NCBI GenBank assembly: GCA_009746045.1
Contig: RPFO01000436.1
Coordinates: forward strand, 606,001-670,000
DNA length: 64,000 nucleotides
From: Mesostigma viride
Lineage: Eukaryota > Streptophyta > Mesostigmatophyceae > Mesostigmatales > Mesostigmataceae
Direction: 5' to 3'
Shown: in pieces, positions 55,534 through 64,000 of the stretch
Position numbering within the stretch: the stretch's first letter is position 1
Layout of the letters: each line of letters begins with the position of its first letter
Notes under the pieces: model-generated
Told to the model about the DNA's origin: nothing
Database searches by the model: none
The model's input: the letters and a program-made list of their open reading frames with translations, nothing else
Program-made: the position numbers and the translations under genes

Positions 55534-57842
55534 GAATGGTGGCAGCTTGCGCCGCTGCTCGGCGTCGGCGGGGTTCGGGTGCTCCAGCAGCGATGACTCA
55601 CCGCCGGTTGAACCTGCCGGGAACGATGCAGGAAGCTGGGGTGGCCCCCCTCACCATTTCCCGTGGTTGGTAGGAACGACGGCAATGCCCGTGCCTGCTT
55701 GCCTCGGGTAGCTGCCTGGACCTCGACGGCATGGATAGGAGCCCAGAACAAGTCGGGTTGCTCCACCAGCGTATACGCGTCATACGCTTCCATCCCCGCC
55801 GCCTGCCCACTCGGTTGGCTGGGTGACGCCGGCGCTGCCGATACCTCAGCTGCCTGCTCTGTTGGCGTGCTGTCGGCCGCCACCATGGCCGCTGCATGTG
55901 CTTGCACGGTCTTGGTGACCACTGGGTACTTGCACCCTGCCGGAGCATGGGCGGGCGTTCCAGCCGCGTGCTCCTTCTTGCACTGGGCTGGGCAGGCCCG
56001 CTTCACGTGATCTGGCTTCCCGCAGATCCAACATGCCTTGTGCGGGTCAGCCGTCGCCTGGCCGGTGCTGCTGGAGGCCGTGTTGTCGCCCCCCGCGCTG
56101 GCTGGCTTGTCCGCCTGCGACCCAAACTGCCGGCTGCTTGGTCCACCCCTTCCACCGCTGGACCCTCCACCGCCTGATTGCGCGCCACCCACCCTGTTAC
56201 CCTTGTGCGCTTGGGCGACTTCTTGGCGTACCAGCTCCACTAGGTCCGGGAGACCCCGTGCCTGTCGCCGGTTGAATGCATGCACTTCCGTGCACAGCTG
56301 GGCCAGGTCCCAGTGACAACCAAATCTAGGTTGTGGGATCATGGCAGCTTTTGGACCCAACGCCTTGAGCCACTTCTCACACGCCTCCGCCTCCGTCCAT
56401 GCCGGGACCTCATCCCGCAAGACCTCCAGGCGGTCCATCGTGGCGTCAGGCGACTCCTTGTCCCCCACCTTGAAATCATGCCACTCCGCCTCCGCCTTGG
56501 TGGAGGAGTGGGCGTACTTGGCGCGCAGCAGTTCCCACAGCTCCTCGGCAGGGTCGACGTCAAATACCACGTGTTGGTAGTCCGGCAAGCCTTGTTGGTC
56601 GCGCCTGTACCACACATCGGATCTTCCCGTCTTCAGCGCCACCTCATGGTAGCCTGTGACCCACCGCTGCACCAGCTTTTGCGTGTTGCCCGAGAAAAAC
56701 ATTGGGATGTTGTCCATCTCAAAGGACTTCGGCAGCTGGTTATGCGTGACGATATACTGCTGGTGCAGCCAAGTCTTATATTTCCAATAGGCTTGGTTGA
56801 TGTCAACAAGCCCACCGTCAGCAGTATACCTGTCCTTGAGCTCCACCTGCGCTTGCACCGGCATTCCCACCTTGGATCCCTCAATCGGCGACCCATTGTA
56901 GCCCACCGGCATGCTTGGCGTCCTTGGTAGAGTAGCCACAAACCTCGGCTCCAGCCCATAGCCTCGTTCCACCGTGTATGGACTGCCTCGCTGCAATCCC
57001 GGAATGATGCCTGGCCGCACCCACGGTGTTTGTAGCCGTGGCGTCGCTGGGTTTGTTGGTGCCGGCGCATGCGGCACGCCAAAAGAAAACCCAGTTTGTG
57101 CACTAGGCATCCCAGGCACATGCTGCCGCGACGCCTGCATCTGTGGCACTTGCGCCTGTGGCTGCACGGATGGTGCCTGCGACTGCAACACCTGCGCTTT
57201 GGGCTGCCAAACTTGCGCCTGCGGCTGCAATACTTGCGGCTGTGGTAGGTGCGGCGCTGGTGTCAGCGTTGCTTGCGCGGTCCACGTCGCGTGCAGACTT
57301 GCAATCTGCGCCGCCAACTGCGCCGTCTGCTGCTGCTGCAACTGCATAGCCTGCTGTTGCTGCTGCATCTGTTGTTGGGATTGTGCTACATGTTGCAAAA
57401 TCTGCTGCAACACATCCGCACCCACCCCCTGGCTGGCACTTGGCCCCGGCGCTAGCCCGGTGCCTGCCAACCCGCTGAGCCGTAATATCTGCGATGATGG
57501 TGTGATGGGAAGTACTGTTCCATCTTGAGGACCTGCCGCGCTGCCACCCAGCCCTCCGTTGACGACCGATGTGCCACCACCACCACCACCAACGCCACCA
57601 CTCCGATCGGCGACCCCCCCCCCATTGCCCATCCCGGAAACCGAGGCTGCTGGTGGGACGAGTTGCCCATTGCCGTTGTCGCCAGTTGGCAAGGATGCCT
57701 GCGTGCCTGCAGCATCACCCTGCCGCGGTGCGCCATCCACCACCGTGCCTTGGTTGGGGTTGGCGCCCCCTTGATGTTGACCATCTTGGTCTGCCATCAA
57801 GCTTTGTGCTTGTGCTCTCGTGAGCACCGTTTCTGCAACCAA
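55515..57842 (-). CDS. Gypsy gag protein with zinc knuckle
   Basis: 775 residues. The N-terminal third is Gly/Gln-rich, with a Gln tract near 170 (QQMQQQQQAMQLQQQQTAQL). The capsid-like domain is about 370-540 (NIPMFFSGNTQKLVQRWVTG, AEELWELLRAKYAHSSTKAE). A CCHC zinc knuckle CWICGKPDHVKRAC lies near 600. The end overlaps the first Met of pol by 19 bases in another frame, the usual gag-pol arrangement of such elements. Gag packages the element RNA. Confidence 0.8.
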   Translation of the reverse strand: MVAETVLTRAQAQSLMADQDGQHQGGANPNQGTVVDGAPRQGDAAGTQASLPTGDNGNGQLVPPAASVSGMGNGGGVADRSGGVGGGGGGTSVVNGGLGGSAAGPQDGTVLPITPSSQILRLSGLAGTGLAPGPSASQGVGADVLQQILQHVAQSQQQMQQQQQAMQLQQQQTAQLAAQIASLHATWTAQATLTPAPHLPQPQVLQPQAQVWQPKAQVLQSQAPSVQPQAQVPQMQASRQHVPGMPSAQTGFSFGVPHAPAPTNPATPRLQTPWVRPGIIPGLQRGSPYTVERGYGLEPRFVATLPRTPSMPVGYNGSPIEGSKVGMPVQAQVELKDRYTADGGLVDINQAYWKYKTWLHQQYIVTHNQLPKSFEMDNIPMFFSGNTQKLVQRWVTGYHEVALKTGRSDVWYRRDQQGLPDYQHVVFDVDPAEELWELLRAKYAHSSTKAEAEWHDFKVGDKESPDATMDRLEVLRDEVPAWTEAEACEKWLKALGPKAAMIPQPRFGCHWDLAQLCTEVHAFNRRQARGLPDLVELVRQEVAQAHKGNRVGGAQSGGGGSSGGRGGPSSRQFGSQADKPASAGGDNTASSSTGQATADPHKACWICGKPDHVKRACPAQCKKEHAAGTPAHAPAGCKYPVVTKTVQAHAAAMVAADSTPTEQAAEVSAAPASPSQPSGQAAGMEAYDAYTLVEQPDLFWAPIHAVEVQAATRGKQARALPSFLPTTGNGEGGHPSFLHRSRQVQPAVSHRCWSTRTPPTPSSGASCHHSCQWME

Positions 57843-58900
57843 TCACTGGGCTACAGAGTGAGCAGACGTATAGTGCAAAATCAGTATGCACCACAGGGGC
57901 CACCACTTGGCCCCTTCAACTTGCTGGCACCACACCAGATGCACAGGGCAAGGAGAAAGAAAACAATTGCCTGAAAGCTGAAAACCAATGCTGCTTCAGG
58001 ACCTGCTTGCAAGCTGCCTGCCTTGACAGCCTTGCACAGCCAGCTTTACCTCTATTCCTAGTATTCAGGAAGTCTGAGGCCTCAGCCTTGACCAAGCTTA
58101 CCTACCAACTCTCAGTCTAGCTCTGTGTGGATAAGACGAGAAGCCAGTGCCAACTGCACTTCTCAAAAAGGTGAGACCTGAGAGTGAGGTATGACTAGGT
58201 TAGGCTTCACACTGGGTTCTTTGTTGCAAATGAAATAACGTTTTTATTACCAATACTCTACCTAACTTGGCAGCTCTGTTTCAGCAATAGCTGGGCTCAA
58301 TGAAAGAAAGGAGGGCTGGCCACACTTGCCACGCACCACCATGACCAAGACAGAGTTCAAGGATCCACACAGAGCTACATCCAACGCCCTGGTGGAAACA
58401 CACACTTATCCCAATGAATGCCTCACACTTACGCAATATCTTGCGTCAGCCTTACCTCGTAGCCACGCTCAGTATCTGATCCTGACGACAACCGCTTTGT
58501 CGTCCATACTGCTTCAATTACACCAAAGCTACTCCGTGGCACTCGGCTTTGGTCAGCACCAAGACCTAAAAGTACACAAAATCCCAAGTCGTTGTCTGCA
58601 ACGACTCCCTGTTCTGCATATGAAACATATCATCTGGCACTTTCTCTTTAGACGACAAAATCAACTAGACAACCTGGGTACTAAGGCCAGAAATCCCAGA
58701 CGACAAAATGCCTCTTGTCGCAGATCACTCCAGTGTCGACTTGCCGACCCCTGAGCTTGCCAAACAACTGTATCACCAACCAAGCATGTACGACAACTAG
58801 CTGGCCCTGACGAGAAAAGCTGCCTCGTCGCATTCACAAAAGCGGCTTGCCAGCCTGCCGAATATCAATGCCAATATTGCACGACATTATCTACCTGCAG
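57843..58900 (-). other. 5' flank of the Gypsy element, LTR expected
   Basis: AT-richer than the coding part. AAAAACGTTATTTC on the minus strand (58237-58250) could be part of LTR transcription signals. Without the partner LTR the limits cannot be set. No other gene seen. Confidence 0.35.
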
Positions 58901-59640
58901 CGGACAGTTCTCGAGATCAATAACGCGCCAGCTTGCGTGCACGTGCATGTTCAGCCTGCACGATAAAGCATAATTGCCAGGCTGGCAGCCTAGCTTGGTC
59001 CGTGTTGTAGTCCAGCAGCCAGTGCGCATGCTGCTTGCCAGCGTTGGCACTGACCTCCTGGTGACGCATGTCAGTACCGCTGTCAACTCCCAGTGCTGCG
59101 CGTCGCACTACGGCGCATGCGTTGCTCCCGTAAGGCCCAAATGCCAAAGGCGTAACAACTCGCACACGCGCAATGCCTATAGCTGCCTCGCCTCGTCCCC
59201 CGGGCCGGCCGCGTGGCGGCCCCGCGTAAATATTAATACTCGTGCGAATCGGAACGGCGCGCGACAAGCCGTGGGGCGGGCGACACTCGCAGCCCCGGGC
59301 ACTGGCCGGAAAGCGTGCAACCCATCACGCCCAGGCATTATGGTGCTTCTCGCACCGACGTTGTCTTGACGAATAGGGGGAGCGGCGTTGCCACCCTCCA
59401 TCGCCTGACTACGTATGCATTGAGTCGTCAACTTCCTTTTCAACCTCCACCGGCGGGCCGCTTCGGCCACTTGCCGCTATCTCTTGGCCTGTTTTTGCGC
59501 GATGTCAACGGGATTTTCCATGGTGGCTGTACTTTCGCTCGTAATTACGGGTGGTGCATTAAGCGCAGGCTTTCGACCTTCCCTTTCAACACCAAACTAC
59601 TCCATCATCTTGTGTAAGTTAGGGTCTTAGGGGCAGTGCA
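58901..59640. other. GC-rich unassigned sequence
   Basis: No gene recognised. 59090-59330 is distinctly GC-rich (CCGGGCCGGCCGCGTGGCGG), unlike its neighbours, and could be a CpG-rich promoter-like patch or a piece of a host exon. Confidence 0.25.
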
Positions 59641-59644
59641 GCTT

Positions 59645-59790
59645 GTCTGGACGATGATTACTCTGATGATTACTCTGATGATTACTCTGATGATTACTCT
59701 GATGATTACCCTGATGATTACGCATAATTACGCATGATTACGCATGATTACGCATGATTACGCATGATTACGCATGATTACGCATGATTA
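59645..59790. repeat. Short tandem repeats TGATGATTACTC and GCATGATTACG
   Basis: Six units of a 15 bp repeat (GATGATTACTCT and relatives) run into seven units of an 11 bp repeat (CGCATGATTA). The second looks like a shortened form of the first. Confidence 0.9.
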
Positions 59791-59928
59791 GGAGCCTGGC
59801 CCTAACCTATTGCTATATAATTTAGTTAGTGTCACGTGAGCACAGGACCTTCAATTGCTATTTTCCAAGTGGCAGGGATTATTAGGACTTTGGCTATCTA
59901 CTCCACAGTAAGCTATGTACTCGAGTCA

Positions 59929-60625
59929 TGACGCGGTGAGACACGCGCCAGTATTACATAGGAAGGAGTGACTATGTACTCCACCCTATGTACTCCAAGA
60001 GTACATAGGGTGGAGTACATATGATCCGGGATTTCCGAATAGGGGACTGCCGACGCGGTGAGACACGCCCGTATTACATAGGAAGGAGTGACTATGTACT
60101 CCACCCTATGTACTCCAAGAGTACATAGGGTGGAGTACATATGATCCGGGATTTCCGAATAGGGGACTGCCGACGCGGTGAGACACGCCCGTATTACATA
60201 GGAAGGAGTGACTATGTACTCCACCCTATGTACTCCAAGAGTACATAGGGTGGAGTACATATGATCCGGGATTTCCGAATAGGGGACTGCCGACGCGGTG
60301 AGACACGCCCGTATTACATAGGAAGGAGTGACTATGTACTCCACCCTATGTACTCCAAGAGTACATAGGGTGGAGTACACATGATCCGGGATTTCCGAAT
60401 AGGGGACTGCCGACGCGGTGAGACACGCCCGTATTACATAGGAAGGAGTGACTATGTACTCCACCCTATGTACTCCAAGAGTACATAGGGTGGAGTACAT
60501 ATGATCCGGGATTTCCGAATAGGGGACTGCCGACGCGGTGAGACACGCCCATATTACATAGGAAGGAGTGACTATGTACTCCACCCTATGTACTCCAAGA
60601 GTACATAGGGTGGAGTACATAGTGC
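59929..60625. repeat. 120 bp satellite, about six units, each with a perfect hairpin
   Basis: GACGCGGTGAGACACGCC recurs at about 59931, 60051, 60171, 60291, 60411 and 60531. Each unit holds a 49 bp perfect palindrome: arms of 23 bp (TATGTACTCCACCC on) around the loop CAA. Units differ at only a few positions. As 120 is divisible by three, the minus strand stays open for 235 codons; this is an effect of the repeat, not evidence of a gene. Confidence 0.95.
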
Positions 60626-60789
60626 CTCCAATGCAAGCAAGTATTCTCTGTTGTTTTTTAATATAGTTGGATAAATCTTTATAGGGAGGGGGGGATTAGC
60701 TGCTGGCGCAGCTTAACGTTGATCACCGGCTGAGCGGCTGTGTTATTTCGCAGGACACACGGGTGTTTTCAACAGGAAAGACGCGAGGT

Positions 60790-61011
60790 ATGGCTCGAAA
60801 GCCCAAGCATAATGGAGCCGCTTCGGCTGGCAGCAGCAAGGGAAAGGGTCCTATGAAGAAAACGCGCCCCAGTGGTCCTCCTGGCAGTAAGGGAAGTGCG
60901 TCGTGTGATCCCAATGACTCATCGATCCCAATGACGCCAGGCGCCAACGTTATTGTGGTGCCAGAGACAACGAGCGGTAACAGCCGGGGACGTTCAGACT
61001 TCCGATCCTAA
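60790..61011 (+). CDS. Possible small basic protein
   Basis: 73 codons from MARKPKHNGAASAGSSKGKG to a stop at 61011, rich in Lys, Gly, Ser and Pro at the start (KGPMKKTRPSGPPGSKGS) and then DSSIPMTPGANVIVVPETTS. An in-frame ATG at 60763 would add nine residues. The base composition and the basic, disordered start look like a host coding exon, for instance the first exon of a nuclear protein, but nothing was matched. Confidence 0.35.
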   Translation: MARKPKHNGAASAGSSKGKGPMKKTRPSGPPGSKGSASCDPNDSSIPMTPGANVIVVPETTSGNSRGRSDFRS

Positions 61012-61235
61012 CAAAACTATACTTTTAGACGAAGCTTGTCCCAAAAAGAATTGCTGCTGCGCTTAGTACTTGCAACGCTGACGTACATGTGCATATCTGT
61101 TTGCACGGAATGACAAAAAGGTAAACACTAGAATCCCTGCCTCCACCCTCCCTCGGCAGCAGGCTTCCTTACTCCCCTCCCTTCTTCCCTACATTGAATT
61201 CTTCCTTGCATAAACGTTGGCATGCTTGTGTGTTT

Positions 61236-61405
<170 letters not shown>

Positions 61406-61849
61406 TTACTGACATAGACAGCGGTTTGGTACATTGCATACAGATGGCCTAAGACTTATCCTGCGATACTATATGATATGTGTTTCCCTGGTACGCTTGC
61501 AGATCCATCCACATTACGATCTCGTGAACCAGCATTTATATATCCCCTGAAGGACTGCTGTGCCAGGAGTCTTTACTACAACTGATTAGCTCATAATTAT
61601 ACCCATCAGTGAGCCTGGTCAGCAATTGTACGCTGTGGCATGCTTTCAGTAACCGTTAGCACCATTACAACCGTTGGCATTTTCATTTCATCATAAGTGG
61701 GGCAACTAATTTCGTGAAATTCGAGGGCTTCATGGTCCGCGGCTCCCCAACGCAACCACATGCAATTTTAGTTGATTAACTGGAGTACTTGTAATAATCA
61801 ACTGTTTCATATCAGGCTTGCTTTGCAATGGTAGTCTCACATAATTGAT

Positions 61850-61935
61850 CGCTGAGTTAATTAATCAATCTTGATTATTATTCTCGTGTCCCCGTTGGGG
61901 GACCACGCAGCACTGAATTCCCCAATTAAGTCATA
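61850..61935 (-). mobile_element. Diverged family B 3' end
   Basis: TTAATTAATCAATC, then CTCGTGTCCCCGTTGGGGGA, then CCACGCAGCACTGAAT: on the minus strand the family B stem-loop with an extra AT-rich tail, and almost no body. Confidence 0.5.
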
Positions 61936-62039
61936 GTCCAGGCGTCTTCCCAAGACATCAATCAATGAATCAATAATGACTTAATTACACACAGGTCGTG
62001 AGGGTGAGATGAATACAACCCCAACTCCGGTCACTGTCT

Positions 62040-62405
62040 CATGCTCATGCCTGTGCCCTAGCCTTTGTATAGCCATGCTGATCTTCCACCCCATGCCAGG
62101 CCCTCCTTGAGCTCAGAGAGATCATGGTGGTGCAGGTGCCTTTGTGCACCTAGAGGAGGTGTAGTTTACATCCAGCTACCCTTGCAGGAAGTAGCCTATA
62201 ATGTATTAAAAGCCATATGAAGTGAGACAGCTATGCCTGGACGCATGGCGATCCAACGCCGTGGAAGGACTAGGGTAGTTGTCTGAGAGGAAAGACGCGA
62301 AGGCCGCGTGGCTATCTCTAGGTAGACCTGCATTGGAAGCCTTATGGCCCTTCTCAGGGATATGTGCTACATGTACTCCCTGCATGGCAACAGAGCAATG
62401 TTCAT
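62040..62405 (+). mobile_element. LINE family A 3' end, interrupted
   Basis: 62040-62222 matches 8395-8590 (GTATAGCCATGCTGATCTTC, CCCTTGCAGGAAGTAGC). 62342-62405 gives the last part (CTTCTCAGGGATATGTGCTA) with a changed hairpin and an ATTCATTCATT tail. About 120 bp of unrelated sequence lies between. Confidence 0.65.
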
Positions 62406-62900
62406 TCATTAAGGGGACGGGACATATTGGAATTTTTTGGCGCCAAAAAATTCGCGCCGGTACCCCCGGACCGTGAAATTGTGGTGCACAATACGCCCAC
62501 CTCGTGCGGAGGTCGCCATGGCGACGTGCGTTTCGTAAAAATTTGCCTAATCGGCCTGGCGACAAGCGAAAAATGTACGCCGGTGGTTTTAAACGATGTA
62601 CTAGTATGATGTTTCATAGCCAGATATGCACAATTTGAAAAGTCGGTGCCTTTCTTAATCCAGATTTGCACGGGGTTGTAATCCGAAAATCTGGCCGCAG
62701 AATGCGTGCCTGCGACGGTAGAATTTAAGATTTGTGGGTTATATTGATGCAGGAAGAAGCGTTTAGTAATGGAAACCGTGAAAGCATCCTAAGCGGCTTC
62801 GATCTGCGGCCGTTTCCCATCATTTCTGAAATGATATCGTTCAGGCCTGCGCGATCCGCGGTCAAGCCATCCATGGCTGGCTGGCTGTCTCGCGCGCCTG
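62405..62900 (+). repeat. Diverged repeat D, copy 2
   Basis: See 28005-28500. Here the 22 bp palindrome is at 62431-62452 and the ATG context at 62518, but that frame closes after a few codons. The start lies directly after a family A LINE tail. Confidence 0.55.
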
Positions 62901-64000
62901 GGTAGGAAATAAAGCCGGCCGTGGTACGTTCATTTGCCGCATGTCACCGCCCAGTCTGTTTGCGCTCTAAATGTTCCTGGCATGAAGCTTTGGCGCCGAT
63001 TCCGGGTGTTCTTGCTATTTTGTTCGCAACTTGTTGCAGTTGCGCTATCTGATTTTCCGCAGGTTTCAATGTTTTGCCTTATGCTGCGTATGCCATGCTT
63101 CTTAAAGCTAGCAAGAGTTGATCGGGCAGTCTTGCGGCTCTGCTACACTTTGTTTTATGGAGTTTTTCATATGGTTGACATTGTATATTGCGTAGTCAAG
63201 GACCCTAGCCACCTGGGAGCGGCATCAACGTTGCAAGGAGCTGGCGAGCTCATAAACGCTTGTCTTGGCTCTTCAGCCTGCTGGAAAACAAGGTGTGAAG
63301 TTGTAGGGAAGGGGAGCATGTGTGATATAGTTATCTCCTTCCTATATGTTTTGCTTCCATTAAACATGGCTGGGGCTTCCTAGATGATAAGGATCAGGTG
63401 CTTATTATGACAATATTAAAGGATGGCCCTTTTATCCTTTAGCATCATGACTGGGTATTAGCTATGAGGTGATTCCCGCAAGTGGTCATGCTTGCTTGCG
63501 TAATGATTTCAGAGTCGGTGGATGTCTTCTTCAAGCATCTAGCATTTGCATTACGTGCTTCTGCCCAATTTGCAGGGGGCAAGCTTAGGAATGTGCTTCT
63601 GGTGTCCCTCATGCCACGGTGTACCAAGCATGCAGGGTGGCAGCTATAACATGATGTACTAAGGGCAAACTAGGTCAGAATGACCTGGGATTTTGTGGCA
63701 AGCTTTTTAACATCATAAATGAATCAATTTGACTTGGTTTGGCCCAGTTGGTGGTGGGCTAGGGTGTAATAGGTCTGTTGTTTGTGCTCATAACCGGGAT
63801 TTTCTGTCTTTTTTTTTCATGTTTACACCCATCAACATGAGTAAACGTGCTCAGAATGAGCTCAAACTTTGTGAGAGTGAAATTCCCACCCTAGGCCTTG
63901 TATAAATATCATCACTGACCCAGTTGCATGTGTCTACTATTTGATTTATTTTTTTAGGACAAAAAAAATACGTGTTTTGGGCTAAACCCCATCAAATAGT
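62901..64000. other. Right edge, no gene assigned
   Basis: A frame of 149 codons at 62934-63383 shows no family likeness. 63655-64000 shares short motifs with 30945-31040 and 31545-31620 and may be an old dispersed repeat. Confidence 0.25.

Larger units (their letters stand above)
51854..57842 (-). mobile_element. Ty3/Gypsy-like fossil with a cytosine DNA methyltransferase domain
   Basis: The minus-strand order is gag with zinc knuckle (57842-55515), protease-like region, C5-methyltransferase, reverse transcriptase and the start of RNase H (pol, 55533-51854). No integrase was seen; the element is cut off at its RNase H end, where another element's LTR abuts. It is broken, with about one or two breaks visible. 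The gag and pol frames are otherwise long and GC-rich, so it is young. The 5' LTR should lie above 57842 but its limits were not resolved. Confidence 0.82.

Noticed and set aside
57103-57528. Cys-rich frame opposite the gag gene
   Set aside because: Antisense shadow of the Gln/Ala-rich gag N-terminus; no signal of its own.
59913-60620. Open frame of 235 codons made of a 40-residue repeat, minus strand
   Set aside because: It follows from a 120 bp satellite whose unit is a multiple of three; the sequence shows a DNA palindrome, not protein-like variation.
62934-63383. Membrane protein gene near the right edge
   Set aside because: Only a moderate frame with scattered hydrophobic residues, no family likeness and no splice or context support.

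Overview
The window looks like nuclear DNA of a green alga. Exons are GC-rich and introns are long with GT-AG ends. The lysophosphatidate acyltransferase is of the plant LPAT2 type, and the dispersed repeats are LINEs, SINEs and LTR elements. The lineage is an inference from gene style and repeat content; I did not recognise a species. No tRNA, rRNA or CRISPR array was seen, apart from a tRNA-like SINE.

Host genes. (1) A partial gene of unknown function runs + from the left edge, with three exons ending at 3452. (2) A nine-exon LPAT2-type 1-acyl-glycerol-3-phosphate acyltransferase lies on the minus strand (10499-18746); its first exon is uncertain. (3) A four-exon CLPTM1 family membrane protein of 850 residues (+, 22885-27405) has a long C-terminal extension that resembles a LINE ORF1 protein domain. 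(4) A two-exon short-chain dehydrogenase/reductase lies on the minus strand (35841-38280). A small basic ORF at 60790-61011 may be a further gene.

Repeats fill most of the rest. Clusters at 5.4-10.1, 29-35.7 and 61.8-62.4 kb hold pieces of several LINE and SINE families. Many end in a short stem-loop followed by a (TTAA)n-type tail, and several are flanked by 9-11 bp target duplications. A 148 bp tRNA-like SINE sits inside an L1-like LINE at 20.2 kb. From 38.9 to 58 kb lie nested LTR elements, all fossils: a Copia-like copy split by a SINE, a decayed + strand element with an LTR at 51133-51853, and a Ty3/Gypsy-like element (minus strand, to 57842) whose pol carries a cytosine-C5 DNA methyltransferase domain between the protease-like region and the reverse transcriptase. 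Minisatellites are common in introns and between genes, including a 120 bp satellite with a perfect hairpin in each unit (59.9-60.6 kb).

Two themes stand out. The first is the methyltransferase-bearing Gypsy element. The second is a recurring pattern in three unrelated host genes: the end of an exon, often with its 5' splice site, is copied 60-570 bp downstream into the following intron, in one case as a regular 77 bp tandem array.
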